Assembly: GCA_041739525.1 (NCBI GenBank)
Contig: JBGSNQ010000131.1
Span: 1-64,000 of the forward strand
Source: DATJGR01 sp041739525
Lineage (GTDB): Bacteria > Pseudomonadota > Gammaproteobacteria > Pseudomonadales > Azotimanducaceae
DNA length: 64,000 nucleotides
Direction: 5' to 3'
Below, piece after piece: positions 7,878 to 17,532 of this stretch. Below the pieces are notes generated by a model. The model worked only from the letters and a program-made list of their open reading frames with translations. It did no database searches and was not told the origin of the DNA. The first letter of the stretch is position 1. Every line of letters starts with the position of its first letter. The translations under genes and the position numbers were made by a program.

Positions 7878-8831
7878 GTGCGGATACCGGGTGATGGATC
7901 ACCTACTTTTGATACAGACCCCGTCACCTACTGCCGCAAATTGGCCGTGACTGACCACCCGTTGATTGATCAGCACCTGGACGAGATGTGGCTGAGCCGC
8001 GCGCTCGCTGCAAATACGCTCGCGGCGTACCGGCGCGACCTCGAAGCCTTCGCGCGGTGGCTATTGCCGCGTGCGCTTCAGGACGCTCGCGCGTCCGACC
8101 TGCTCGAGTATCTCGGCCATCGTCACGCGCAGGGATTTCACGCGCGTTCCACCGCCCGGTTGTTGTCCTGTCTGCGCGGCTTCTATCGCGCGCTGCTCGA
8201 GCGCGGCGTTCTGAAGAAGGATCCGACCGCGCAACTCGAACATCCGAAGCTGGGTCGCCCACTGCCGAAGGGTCTTTCCGAAACCGACGTCGAAGCGCTG
8301 CTCGCGGCGCCTGATGTGGAACGGCCCCTGGGCCTGCGCGACCGCGCCATGCTGGAAATGCTGTATGCGACCGGACTACGCATCACCGAACTGGTCGGCT
8401 TGCGAGTGAGCATGGTCAATGTTCGCCAGGGCGTAGTGCGCGTGATTGGTAAAGGCGGACGCGAACGCCTGGTTCCGATCGGCGACGAGGCGCTCGCCTG
8501 GTTGGCGCGATATGTTGCCGAAGGCCGTCCGGCGTTGATGCGCGGTGCCCCGAACGATCTGTTGTTCCCGAGCCTGCGCGGCCGCGAAATGACACGACAG
8601 ACGTTCTGGCACGCGATCAAGAAATACGTCGCGCGGGCCGGTATCGTGCGCAATGTCTCACCGCATACATTGCGGCACGCATTTGCGACGCATTTGATCA
8701 ATCATGGGGCCGACCTGCGCGCGGTACAGATGATGCTCGGGCACGCGGATTTGAGTACCACCCAGATCTATACGCATGTGGCGCAGAGCCGTTTGAAAGC
8801 AGTGCATGCCGCGCATCACCCTCGGGGGTAA
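7878..8831 (+). CDS. xerD: Site-specific tyrosine recombinase XerD
   Basis: XerD acts with XerC at the dif site to resolve chromosome dimers at division. An N-terminal SAM-like core-binding domain (NTLAAYRRDLEAF region) precedes the catalytic domain. The catalytic domain has the Arg of GLRITEL, the HTLRHAFATH box and LGHADLSTTQIYTHV with the nucleophilic Tyr. GTG 7878 gives 317 residues and is preceded by a good GAAGGA ribosome-binding site. It leaves an N-terminal extension of about 23 residues compared with E. coli XerD. GTG 7947 would give the usual length but lacks a ribosome-binding site. Confidence 0.93.
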   Translation: MRIPGDGSPTFDTDPVTYCRKLAVTDHPLIDQHLDEMWLSRALAANTLAAYRRDLEAFARWLLPRALQDARASDLLEYLGHRHAQGFHARSTARLLSCLRGFYRALLERGVLKKDPTAQLEHPKLGRPLPKGLSETDVEALLAAPDVERPLGLRDRAMLEMLYATGLRITELVGLRVSMVNVRQGVVRVIGKGGRERLVPIGDEALAWLARYVAEGRPALMRGAPNDLLFPSLRGREMTRQTFWHAIKKYVARAGIVRNVSPHTLRHAFATHLINHGADLRAVQMMLGHADLSTTQIYTHVAQSRLKAVHAAHHPRG

Positions 8832-8890
8832 TGAGGATGTTGCGGTCGACAACGGCACTGAGCCGTCAACTGAGAAAATGAGGTGACGAA

Positions 8891-9634
8891 ATGGAATTGC
8901 GTTCCTTCGTTGCAATTGGCGTAGTCGCAATCACTATCCTGTGCGGAGAAGTGATGTCGGCCGCGGCGCCAACTGCGCAGAGCGCGACCGACGCCGTGGT
9001 CGCAAAGCTGAAAGCACTGCGGCCCGAGCTGCCGATCGAATCGGTCACGTCGGCACCGATTCCCGGAATGTTCGCGATCCAACTCGAAGGCGGTTCGGTG
9101 TTGTATGCGTCAAACGATGGACGCTATCTGATCGCTGGCGATCTGTTCGAGATGGGTGAAACACTGATCAATGTCTCCGAGCAGGCGCGCGACGAGAAGC
9201 GCAAGGAACTCATCGCGGGTGTGTCCACCGGCGATATGGCGATCTTTCCGGCGCAAGGTAAGCGTAAGGCGGTCATCACCGTTTTCACGGATATCGACTG
9301 TGGCTATTGCCGCAAGCTGCACCAGGAAGTGCCGCAGATGAACAAGATGGGCGTGGAGGTCAGGTACCTCGCGTATCCAAGAGGCGGCGTCGGCTCTCCC
9401 GGCTACGACAAACTCGTCACCGCGTGGTGTTCCACGAACCGGCCGGACGCGATCACGCGCATGAAGCGCGGCGAAGAGCTGGCGCCAAAGAAATGTGAGA
9501 ACCCCGTCGCACACGAATACGAACTCGGCCACCTCGTCGGTTTGACCGGTACGCCGGCGATCGTGCTCGAGGATGGACGCTTGGTCGGCGGATATGTCAG
9601 TGCCAATGAACTCGGCGAGATGCTCGGTATCTGA
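8891..9634 (+). CDS. dsbC: Thiol:disulfide interchange protein DsbC
   Basis: DsbC is a periplasmic disulfide isomerase that corrects wrong disulfides and is kept reduced by DsbD. An N-terminal hydrophobic stretch of about 25 residues with small residues before Thr-Ala-Gln fits a Sec signal peptide. It is followed by the dimerisation domain and a thioredoxin domain with active site CGYC near residue 137 and a cis-proline in TGTPAIVL. A second Cys pair (AWCST and PKKCEN) matches the structural disulfide of the family. Gene order xerD-dsbC-hom-recJ is common in gammaproteobacteria. The ribosome-binding site GAGGTGA precedes ATG 8891. Confidence 0.95.
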   Translation: MELRSFVAIGVVAITILCGEVMSAAAPTAQSATDAVVAKLKALRPELPIESVTSAPIPGMFAIQLEGGSVLYASNDGRYLIAGDLFEMGETLINVSEQARDEKRKELIAGVSTGDMAIFPAQGKRKAVITVFTDIDCGYCRKLHQEVPQMNKMGVEVRYLAYPRGGVGSPGYDKLVTAWCSTNRPDAITRMKRGEELAPKKCENPVAHEYELGHLVGLTGTPAIVLEDGRLVGGYVSANELGEMLGI

Positions 9635-9682
9635 CGAGTCTCGTGAGACGCGACGAAGCGGCGCGTCGCCGACGCGTAGCTA

Positions 9683-9756
9683 GAGGAGCGCGCGGCGGGA
9701 CGCGCGTGGAGCATGTCGCCGTTGCTGATGTGGAGGAGCGCGCGTCGACGCGTCGC
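9683..9756. repeat. Pair of GC-rich palindromic repeats (REP-like)
   Basis: The 12-mer GAGGAGCGCGCG occurs twice, at 9683-9694 and 9733-9744. Each copy is followed by a GC-rich self-complementary stretch; the second contains the 12-base palindrome CGCGTCGACGCG. Another short hairpin, GCGTC-GCC-GACGC, lies at 9664-9676. The arrangement resembles a REP doublet, but with only two copies in this window the family cannot be shown. Confidence 0.33.
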
Positions 9757-9838
9757 GTTGACTTCACCAAGTCGACTCGATAGCTTTCCCGCTCCTTTCG
9801 ATCCTCCATCACTCTTCTATAAGAAGGGGATTTCAACG

Positions 9839-11128
9839 GTGCAGCCGCTGCGTATCGGCCTGTGTGGTATCGGCACCGTCGGCCAGGGCGTGCTCGCGTT
9901 GCTCGCTGCGAACGCAGCTGCAATCGCGAGGCAAGCCGGGCGACCGATCGAAGTGGTACGGATTGCCAGCCGTACGCCGAAACCCTCCGTCGTTCCCAAG
10001 GGTGTGCCGTTCACCACCGACGTTGCCGATGTCGTTGCAGACCCGCGTGTCGATGTCGTCGTGGAAACGATTGGTGGAATAGACGCGGCCGAGCGGTTGT
10101 TCCAGCATTGCATTGACGCAAGGAAGCACGTCGTCACCGCCAACAAGGCGCTGATCGCGATACGCGGTGCGAGTCTGCTGCCGGCTGCTCAGAATGCGGG
10201 TATCTGCGTCGGTTTCGAAGCCGCGGTAGCCGGCGGCATTCCGATCATCAAAGCGCTGCGTGAAGGGCTTGCCGGCAACGCCATCAACTGGATCGCCGGG
10301 ATCATCAACGGCACATCGAACTACATCCTCACGCAGATGGCGGCCGGTAACGACTTTGCTAAGGCGCTGGCCGACGCGCAATCGCTCGGGTACGCGGAGG
10401 CCGATCCCACGTTCGACGTCGAAGGCATCGACGCTGCGCACAAGCTCGCCATCCTGGCTGCGCTCGCGTTCGGTATCCGTCTCGATCCGAACAGCGTGTA
10501 TACGGAAGGCATCAGCCGCATAGGGGTGGAAGACCTCGACTACGCGGCGGCGCTCGGCTATCGGATCAAACATCTCGGCATTGCGCGGCGGAGTGCTGCG
10601 GGCATCGAAATGCGCGTGCACCCGACGTTGATTCCGGAACGCCGCCTGCTCGCAAAAGTGGACGGCGTGATGAACGCCGTCGTTGTGAACAGCGACGCGG
10701 TTGGTTCGTCGTTGTATTACGGCCCCGGCGCAGGCGCAGGGCCAACGGCATCCGCGGTACTGGCCGACCTGATCGATATCGCACGCGGTAACGCGGTCGA
10801 CGTTCCGGCCGACACCGGCGTCAATGCGTTGCCGATCTCGGAAGTGACGACCGCGTACTACCTGCGCATTCCCGCGGTTGATCAGCCTGGTGTGCTCGCA
10901 AAAGTCGCGCAGATCCTCTCTGTGAACGGCATCAGCATCGAAGCGGTGATTCAGCGTGAGCACGCAATCCGCTCGACCGGCGCGGTGCCGTGGGTGCCGG
11001 TCATTATCCTGACGCACCGGGTAGTCGAACGCGCGATGGACGCGGCGGTGGCCGCGATTCAGAGCCTCGACGAAGTGGTGGATCAGATCACGCGCATCCG
11101 CGTCGAAACGCTGGACGAGCATGCCTGA
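9839..11128 (+). CDS. hom: Homoserine dehydrogenase
   Basis: This enzyme reduces aspartate semialdehyde to homoserine with NAD(P)H, supplying threonine, methionine and isoleucine. It has a Rossmann motif GLCGIGTVGQG at residues 6-16, the catalytic domain with GTSNYILTQM near residue 158 and the AEADPTFDVEG signature near 188. A C-terminal ACT domain (about 345-429, starting near YYLRIPAVDQPGVL) suggests threonine feedback. The frame is open upstream, but GTG 9839 follows a strong GAAGGGGA ribosome-binding site and gives 429 residues, the normal size. The stop overlaps recJ by 8 bases. Confidence 0.95.
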   Translation: MQPLRIGLCGIGTVGQGVLALLAANAAAIARQAGRPIEVVRIASRTPKPSVVPKGVPFTTDVADVVADPRVDVVVETIGGIDAAERLFQHCIDARKHVVTANKALIAIRGASLLPAAQNAGICVGFEAAVAGGIPIIKALREGLAGNAINWIAGIINGTSNYILTQMAAGNDFAKALADAQSLGYAEADPTFDVEGIDAAHKLAILAALAFGIRLDPNSVYTEGISRIGVEDLDYAAALGYRIKHLGIARRSAAGIEMRVHPTLIPERRLLAKVDGVMNAVVVNSDAVGSSLYYGPGAGAGPTASAVLADLIDIARGNAVDVPADTGVNALPISEVTTAYYLRIPAVDQPGVLAKVAQILSVNGISIEAVIQREHAIRSTGAVPWVPVIILTHRVVERAMDAAVAAIQSLDEVVDQITRIRVETLDEHA

Positions 11129-12872
11129 GACTCGGCCGGCGACCACAGCCGGCGCACAGCGTCGAATCGTCGAACGTCCCGCACCCGAAATCGGCTCCGA
11201 ACTCTCGAATTCGCTGTCGCCGCGAATGGCGAAGATCTACAGCGCGCGCGGCATCAGTTCGATGGCGCAGCTCGACCTGACGCTGAGCGCGTTGCTGCTG
11301 CCGCGAGAGCTCGATGGCGCCGCGCATGCAGCAGGGTTGTTGGCCGACGCTGTAACCACGGGGCGCCATATCCGGTTCGTTGGCGATTTCGATGCGGACG
11401 GTGCGACTTCGAGCGTGGTTGGTGTAGCAGCGCTGCGGGCGATGGGCTGCGCGCGTGTGAGTTTCATCGTGCCGAACCGATTCGAGTTCGGCTATGGACT
11501 CACGCCAGAGATAGTGGCCATCGCGATGGCCGACAAACCCGACGTACTGGTAACGGTCGACAACGGCATTTCCAGCGTCGAAGGCGTGCGCGCGGCGCGT
11601 GCCGCCGGCGCAATCGTCATCATCACCGATCACCATTTGCCCGGCCGGGAGATTCCCGACGCAAACGCCATCGTCAATCCGAATCTTCCGGGTTGCGGGT
11701 TCGGCAGCCCGAACCTCGCCGGCGTCGGTGTGATCTTCTATGTACTCACGCTGGTACGGACCGAACTACGTGAACGCGGCTGGTTCGAGCGTATCGGCAT
11801 CGAACCGCCGAATATGGCGGATTTCCTCGACCTGGTGTCGCTGGGCACGGTCGCGGACGTGGTACCGCTCGATCACAACAATCGCATCCTGGTGCAGCAA
11901 GGCTTGCGACGTATCAACGCCGGCAAAGCGAGGCCGGGGATTCGCGCACTGTGCGAGGCCGCAGGACGGCCGATGGCGACGTTGTCGGCCGCGGATCTCG
12001 GTTTCGGGCTTGCACCCAGGCTGAACGCCGCGGGTCGTCTCGACGACATGAGCATCGGTATCCGCTGCCTGCTCGCTGACAACATCATCGAGGCGCGATC
12101 GCTCGCGACGGCGCTCGAGGAACTCAACGAATCGCGCAAGGCGATTCAGCAACAGATGACGCACGAAGCAGAGCTGTCGGTGGCGGCGATCGATCTCTCC
12201 GGCGAGACGCAACTGGGTTTGTGCGTGTACCGGGAAGGCTGGCATCAGGGCGTTGTCGGCATCGTCGCCGGACGACTGAAGGATCGGTTCGCACGGCCGG
12301 TGATCGCGTTCGCCGATGCCGGCGCGATGGCGCAGGACGAATTGCGCGGATCTGCACGATCGATTGCTGGGGTGCATATCCGCGATGCGCTCGATGCGAT
12401 TGCAACGCGTTATCCAGGTCTCATCCAGCGCTTCGGCGGTCATGCGATGGCGGCGGGATTGTCGATCCGACGGATTCACCTCGAACGGTTCACCGATGCG
12501 TTCGCGACGGAAGTCGGTCACTGGGTGAGCGCAGATCAAATCGGCGGAATCATCCTCAGCGACGGTGATCTGCAGGGCGCGGAACTCGAACTCTCGCTGG
12601 CCGAGGAAATCGCGCGGGGCGGACCGTGGGGCCAGGGCTTTCCGGAGCCGTTGTTTCACGGCGATTTCGACGTCGTCAATCAACGGGTGGTGGGAGAGCG
12701 CCATCTGAAACTGTCGCTGCGTAAGAACGCGCGTGTCGTCGACGCGATTGCGTTCAACCAAGTGCCGCTCGAAGGAGCGCAGCGCGCGCAGGTCGCCTAT
12801 CGCTTGTCGCGCAACGATTTCCGCGATCGCGCGACGCTGCAGCTCGTCGTCGAGCACATCGTGCCGATGTGA
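11121..12872 (+). CDS. recJ: Single-stranded-DNA-specific exonuclease RecJ
   Basis: RecJ is a 5'-3' ssDNA exonuclease used in RecF-pathway recombination and mismatch repair. The 583-residue protein has the DHH phosphoesterase motifs: DFDADGATS near residue 90, VTVDNG near 145 and DHH near 170. It also carries the DHHA1 motif GGHAMAAGLSI near 438 and a C-terminal OB-like domain. ATG 11121 overlaps the hom stop by 8 bases. Placement next to prfB and lysS is a conserved gammaproteobacterial arrangement. Confidence 0.96.
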   Translation: MPETRPATTAGAQRRIVERPAPEIGSELSNSLSPRMAKIYSARGISSMAQLDLTLSALLLPRELDGAAHAAGLLADAVTTGRHIRFVGDFDADGATSSVVGVAALRAMGCARVSFIVPNRFEFGYGLTPEIVAIAMADKPDVLVTVDNGISSVEGVRAARAAGAIVIITDHHLPGREIPDANAIVNPNLPGCGFGSPNLAGVGVIFYVLTLVRTELRERGWFERIGIEPPNMADFLDLVSLGTVADVVPLDHNNRILVQQGLRRINAGKARPGIRALCEAAGRPMATLSAADLGFGLAPRLNAAGRLDDMSIGIRCLLADNIIEARSLATALEELNESRKAIQQQMTHEAELSVAAIDLSGETQLGLCVYREGWHQGVVGIVAGRLKDRFARPVIAFADAGAMAQDELRGSARSIAGVHIRDALDAIATRYPGLIQRFGGHAMAAGLSIRRIHLERFTDAFATEVGHWVSADQIGGIILSDGDLQGAELELSLAEEIARGGPWGQGFPEPLFHGDFDVVNQRVVGERHLKLSLRKNARVVDAIAFNQVPLEGAQRAQVAYRLSRNDFRDRATLQLVVEHIVPM

Positions 12873-12915
12873 TCGTGTTAGCATTGCGCGCCTTTTTTCG
12901 AGACGCGACGCGAGC

Positions 12916-14014
12916 ATGGCCGAGCTGACATCGTTACGGGAACAGTTGAAGGATCTGCGAGCACGCAATGACGCGCTCAGGGGGTATCTTTGACTTCGAT
13001 GAACGCAAGGGCCGCCTCGAAGAGATAGAGCTCGAACTGCAACAGTCCGACGTGTGGGACGACCCCGATCGCGCCCAAGCGCTGGGAAAAGAACGCGCGG
13101 CGCTCGAACGCATCGTCACGAACCTCGAACGCGTGGGTACCGGTCTCGGTGACATGGGTGAACTGCTCGAGATGGCGGCGGCGGAAGACGACGCGGCCAC
13201 CCTCGACGACGTCGAACGCGAGCTCGGTGCGGTGGACGCAAAACTCGGCGATCTCGAATTCCGCCGCATGTTCAACGGCGAACTCGACCCCAACAACGCC
13301 TTCCTCGAAATTCAAGCAGGCTCCGGCGGAACCGAGGCGCAGGATTGGGCGGAAATGCTGTTGCGCATGTATCTGAAGTGGGCCGAGCAGCGTGGCTTCA
13401 CGGGCGAGATCATCGAGCTGTCGCCCGGTGAGGTGGCCGGCATAAAAGGCGCGACGGTGGCGGTGACCGGTGAATACGCCTATGGCTGGTTGCGCACCGA
13501 GACCGGTGTACATCGGCTGGTGCGTAAGTCGCCGTTCGATTCCGGCAACCGCCGGCACACCTCGTTTGCCTCGGTGTTCGTCTCGGCGGAAATCGACGAA
13601 GAAATCGAGATCGAGATCAATCCGTCCGACGTTCGCATCGACACGTATCGGGCGAGCGGGGCCGGCGGCCAGCACGTGAACAAGACCGACTCGGCGATTC
13701 GTATGACGCACTTGCCGACCAACACCGTGGTGCAATGTCAAAGCGAGCGATCTCAGCATCAGAACCGCGACAAGGCGTGGAAACAACTGCGCGCGAAGCT
13801 GTACGAACTCGAAATGCAGAAGCGGAAGGCGGCGCAACAAACCGTCGAAGACAACAAGGCCGACATCGGCTGGGGCAGCCAGATCCGGTCGTATGTGCTC
13901 GATCAGTCGCGCATCAAAGACCTGCGCACCAACGTCGAGCGCACCGATCCGAACGAAGTTCTGGACGGTGATCTGGACGAATTCATCGAAGCGAGTCTGA
14001 AGGCAGGTCTCTAA
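12916..14014 (+). CDS. prfB: Peptide chain release factor 2 (programmed +1 frameshift)
   Basis: RF2 recognises UGA and UAA stop codons and triggers peptide release. The gene is in two frames. ATG 12916 encodes 25 residues (MAELTSL to ALRGYL) and ends at an in-frame TGA at 12991-12993. After a +1 shift the rest is read from GAC at 12992 to the stop at 14012-14014, giving 365 residues. The stop-codon-recognition tripeptide SPF is near residue 204 and the catalytic GGQ near 248. recJ lies upstream, and the stop TAA overlaps the lysS ATG by one base. Confidence 0.97.
12979..12994 (+). promoter_or_regulatory. prfB autoregulatory +1 frameshift site
   Basis: The site shows the canonical arrangement: an internal Shine-Dalgarno AGGGGG at 12979-12984, a TAT codon, the slippery CTT at 12988-12990 and the TGA stop followed by C. 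When RF2 is scarce, slow termination at UGA lets the ribosome slip from CUU to UUU and continue in the +1 frame. Confidence 0.96.
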
Positions 14015-15504
14015 TGACAGAAGAAAACGACATCATCCGGCACCGCCGCGAAAAGCTCGCGGCGTTGCGCGCAGCCGGAGAATCGTTTCCGAACGATTTT
14101 CGCCGCACGGCGTACGCAGCCGACCTGCAGGCCAAGTTCGGCGACATCACGAAGGAAGACCTGGAATCGCAAGCGATTGAAGTCTCGGTGGCCGGCAGGG
14201 TGATGCTGCGTCGCGTGATGGGGAAAGCGAGCTTTTTCACGCTGCAGGACAGCTCCGGCCGCATTCAGTGTTACGTACGCCGCGAACAGATCGGCGAAGG
14301 GGCATATCAGGCGTTCAACGATCTTTGGGACATCGGCGACATCGTCGGTGTTACCGGCAAGCTGTTCCGTACGAACAAGGGTGAATTGACGGTGGAAGCA
14401 AGCGGCGCGCGCATGCTCGCAAAGTCGCTGCGGCCGTTGCCCGAGAAATTCCACGGACTCACCGACCAGGAAACCCGGTCGCGCCAGCGCTATCTCGATC
14501 TGATGATGAACGAGGATACGCGCACGCTGTTCGAGAAGCGCAGTGCGATCATTCAGGCGTTGCGCGGCTTCTTCGTTTCGCGCGGCTTTCTCGAAGTAGA
14601 AACTCCGATGATGCATCCGATTCTCGGCGGTGCGTCGGCGCGCCCGTTCGTCACGCATCACAACGCGCTCGACATGGACCTGTATCTGCGGATCGCGCCG
14701 GAGCTGTATCTGAAGCGGCTCGTGGTCGGCGGTTTCGAGCGCGTGTTCGAGGTGAACCGGAATTTCCGCAACGAAGGTCTGTCGCCGCGCCACAATCCCG
14801 AATTCACGATGCTCGAGTTCTATCAGGCGTACAGCGACTATCGCGACCTGATGGATCTCACGGAACAGATGTTCAAGGAAGTGGCGCAGAACGTGCTCGG
14901 CACGACCATTGTGAACTTCCAGGGGCAGCACATCGACTTCGGTGCGCCGTTCGAACGGCTGACGATGGCTGATGCGATCGTTCGATATACGGGTATCGAC
15001 GCGGAGACCGTTCGCGATGCGGCAAAGTTGCGCCGCGCACTCGTCGATATGAACCAGGCACCCAATCCCAACTGGTCGCTCGGCCGAATGCAGGTGGAAG
15101 TGTTCGAGGCACGCGTCGAAGAGCGTCTGATCGATCCCGTCTTCATAATGGCGCACCCGGCGGAGACGTCGCCGCTCGCACGTCGGAACGACGCCGATCC
15201 GACCGTCACGGATCGATTCGAGCTGTACATTCAAGGTCGCGAGATCGCCAACGGCTTTTCCGAGCTGAACGACCCCGAGGATCAGGCTGAACGATTCCGC
15301 GTGCAGATGGAGTTGAAGAACGCCGGCGACGAAGAAGCGATGGAATACGACCACGACTACATCACCGCGCTCGAGTACGGCTTGCCACCGACGGCCGGTG
15401 AGGGCGTGGGTATCGATCGTCTCGTGATGCTGCTGACGAACACCACGTCGATCCGCGACGTGCTGCTGTTTCCGCACATGCGGCCGAGGGACGAGCAGAC
15501 GTGA
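14014..15504 (+). CDS. lysS: Lysyl-tRNA synthetase, class II
   Basis: LysS charges tRNA-Lys. The 496-residue protein has an N-terminal OB-fold anticodon-binding domain (about residues 55-140). The class II core shows motif 2 around FRNEGLSPRHNPEFT near residue 250 and motif 3 GVGIDRLVML near 463. ATG 14014 shares a base with the prfB stop, and the stop overlaps the ung start as GTGA. The prfB-lysS pair is conserved in gammaproteobacteria. Confidence 0.97.
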   Translation: MTEENDIIRHRREKLAALRAAGESFPNDFRRTAYAADLQAKFGDITKEDLESQAIEVSVAGRVMLRRVMGKASFFTLQDSSGRIQCYVRREQIGEGAYQAFNDLWDIGDIVGVTGKLFRTNKGELTVEASGARMLAKSLRPLPEKFHGLTDQETRSRQRYLDLMMNEDTRTLFEKRSAIIQALRGFFVSRGFLEVETPMMHPILGGASARPFVTHHNALDMDLYLRIAPELYLKRLVVGGFERVFEVNRNFRNEGLSPRHNPEFTMLEFYQAYSDYRDLMDLTEQMFKEVAQNVLGTTIVNFQGQHIDFGAPFERLTMADAIVRYTGIDAETVRDAAKLRRALVDMNQAPNPNWSLGRMQVEVFEARVEERLIDPVFIMAHPAETSPLARRNDADPTVTDRFELYIQGREIANGFSELNDPEDQAERFRVQMELKNAGDEEAMEYDHDYITALEYGLPPTAGEGVGIDRLVMLLTNTTSIRDVLLFPHMRPRDEQT

Positions 15505-16232
15505 CGGAGCGCGCCGCTTCCGACCGCGTGGTGCTGCACGCGTCCTGGAAGCGCGTGCTGCTCGAGGAGTTCGACAAAACCTACATGCGCAACCTGCGCG
15601 CCTTCCTGCTGAAGGAGCGCGAGGCACGCAAAGCGATCTATCCCAAAGGCCCCGAGATCTTCGCGGCGCTCGACCTGACGCCCCTCGAAGACGTGCGCGT
15701 GGTGATCATCGGACAAGATCCCTATCACGGTCCGAATCAGGCACATGGTTTGTGTTTCTCCGTGCAGCCGGGCGTCGAAGAGCCGCCGTCGCTGCTGAAC
15801 ATCTTCCAGGAGATCAATTCCGACATGTCCGACCCGAACGTGCCCGGCGGCCGCGCGGACGGACATCTGCAACCCGGACACGGATGTTTGACGTCGTGGG
15901 CGAGGCAAGGCGTGCTATTGCTGAACGCCGTACTAACGGTTGAACGTGGCCGCGCCGGCTCGCATCAGGGTCGCGGTTGGGAAACGTTCACCGATCGGAT
16001 CGTGGAGATCCTCAACGCGGAAACCGAAGGGGTGGTGTTCATGTTGTGGGGCAGTTACGCGCAGAAGAAAGGCGCGATCGTCGACCGATCGCGCCATTGC
16101 GTGCTGTCTTCGCCGCACCCGTCGCCGTTGTCGGCGCATCGGGGCTTCTTCGGCTGCCGACACTTCTCGAAGGCAAACCGGTATCTCGTGTCGAAAGGTA
16201 AAGCGCCGATCGACTGGTTCGCGGTGGAATAG
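15501..16232 (+). CDS. ung: Uracil-DNA glycosylase (family 1)
   Basis: Ung removes uracil from DNA at the start of base excision repair. Catalytic motif GQDPYHG is at about residues 70-76 and the DNA-intercalation loop HPSPLSAHRGF is near 205. The product is 243 residues, slightly longer than E. coli Ung. GTG 15501 overlaps the lysS stop by four bases, so translation is probably coupled. The gene converges with the acyl-CoA dehydrogenase gene, with 7 bases between the stops. Confidence 0.96.
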   Translation: MTERAASDRVVLHASWKRVLLEEFDKTYMRNLRAFLLKEREARKAIYPKGPEIFAALDLTPLEDVRVVIIGQDPYHGPNQAHGLCFSVQPGVEEPPSLLNIFQEINSDMSDPNVPGGRADGHLQPGHGCLTSWARQGVLLLNAVLTVERGRAGSHQGRGWETFTDRIVEILNAETEGVVFMLWGSYAQKKGAIVDRSRHCVLSSPHPSPLSAHRGFFGCRHFSKANRYLVSKGKAPIDWFAVE

Positions 16233-16239
16233 TTCCTTC

Positions 16240-17532
16240 TCAGAATTCCGCGACTTCGTGCTCCAGCACGTCTGCGTACTTCGCCAGTGCCGCGTCGCGC
16301 CGCTTGATGAGGTGATAGTCGGGGAACAGCTCGTTCGTTCCCTGATACCCGCCGAGCACCTGCCGCGCGACGGTGACTTTGTGCACCTCGGTCGGGCCGT
16401 CGGCGAGACCCATGTGATACGAGTCGAGCACGCCGGCCGCAAACGGCATCTCCGTGGAGAGCCCGAGCGAACCATGGATCTGCAGCGCGCGCGAATATAC
16501 GTCGTGATAGACGCGCGGCATCGCCGCTTTCACCGCAGAGATATCGGCGCGCACTTTCCGGTAGTCCTTGTAGCGATCGATTTTCCACGCGGTGCGCAGC
16601 ACCAGCAGACGGAACTGTTCGATGTCGATCCACGAGTCCGCGATCATCGCCTGCACGAGTTGCTTCTGCGCGAGCACTTCGCCCTGCGTCGTGCGTGACA
16701 GCGCGCGTTCGCACGTCATATCGAATGCGCGCTTCACCTTGGCAACAGTGCGCATTGCATGGTGAATACGGCCCCCGCCGAGACGCGTTTGCGCGACGAT
16801 GAAGCCCTGGCCCGGTTCGCCGAGCATGTGATCGCGCGGAATGCGCACGTCGTTGTAGCGCATGTAGGCGTGGGCGCCTTCGCGTTCGTAGCCCACCGCC
16901 ACGTTACGAACGATTTCGATGCCCTTGGTATCCGACGGCACGATGAACATCGACATGCGCTGATACGCGGGCGCGTCGACGTCGGTCACCGCCATCACGA
17001 TGAGAAACGACGCATAGCGGGCGTTTGACGAGAACCACTTCTCGCCGTTGATCACCCACTCGTCGCCTTTCGCTTCGGCCACGCAGCTGAACACCTTCGG
17101 ATCTGCGCCGCCTTGCGGTTCTGTCATCGAATAGCAGGAACAGATTTCGTTGTTCAGCAGCGGCTCGAGATAGCGGGCTTTCTGCGCGGCCGTGCCGTAG
17201 TGCGCCAGAATTTCCGCATTCCCGGTATCCGGCGCCTGACAACCGAATACGGTCGGGGCGCATTTTGCGCGGCCGAGGATTTCGTTCATCAACGCGAGTT
17301 TCACCTGACCGTAACCCTGGCCGCCCAGCTCCGGCCCGAGGTGACATGCCCACAAACCGCGCTTCTTCACCTCCGCCTGCAGCGGTGGAATCAGCTTTGC
17401 GCGGTTCGGATCGGTGAAATCGTTCGGATGGCCGATGACGAAATCGAGCGGCTCGATTTCCTCCGTGACGAATGCGTCGATCCAGTCGAGTTCGCGTTGG
17501 AATTCGGGCTCGGTTTCGAATGACCAGCTCAT
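16240..17532 (-). CDS. Acyl-CoA dehydrogenase family protein (ACAD10/11-like)
   Basis: This is a FAD-dependent flavoprotein of 430 residues predicted to introduce a 2,3-double bond into an acyl-CoA. It has the N-terminal helical domain, the FAD/acyl-binding segment SMTEPQGGADP near residue 136 and WVINGEKWFSSNA near 160. The C-terminal domain carries a DGPTEVHK segment where the short-chain enzymes have EGT-x-E. That places it with the ACAD10/11-like subgroup rather than with the isobutyryl-CoA enzyme encoded opposite. It is divergent from the valine-degradation operon and may share its control region. Substrate unknown. Confidence 0.85.
   Translation of the reverse strand: MSWSFETEPEFQRELDWIDAFVTEEIEPLDFVIGHPNDFTDPNRAKLIPPLQAEVKKRGLWACHLGPELGGQGYGQVKLALMNEILGRAKCAPTVFGCQAPDTGNAEILAHYGTAAQKARYLEPLLNNEICSCYSMTEPQGGADPKVFSCVAEAKGDEWVINGEKWFSSNARYASFLIVMAVTDVDAPAYQRMSMFIVPSDTKGIEIVRNVAVGYEREGAHAYMRYNDVRIPRDHMLGEPGQGFIVAQTRLGGGRIHHAMRTVAKVKRAFDMTCERALSRTTQGEVLAQKQLVQAMIADSWIDIEQFRLLVLRTAWKIDRYKDYRKVRADISAVKAAMPRVYHDVYSRALQIHGSLGLSTEMPFAAGVLDSYHMGLADGPTEVHKVTVARQVLGGYQGTNELFPDYHLIKRRDAALAKYADVLEHEVAEF

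Noticed and set aside
11121..11128. The 8-base hom/recJ overlap as a sign of frameshift or sequencing error
   Set aside because: Both proteins have normal ends, and similar 8-base overlaps occur at rnc/era, so it is ordinary coupling.
9833..11146. Long open frames on the strand opposite conserved genes (for example opposite hom, lysS at 14011-15627, mmsA at 17695-19113, plsB/gspD at 45722-47251 and glnD at 54531-55511)
   Set aside because: They lie antisense to clearly conserved genes, their products are rich in Arg, His, Asp and Val as expected for mirrored GC-rich codons, and none resembles a known protein.
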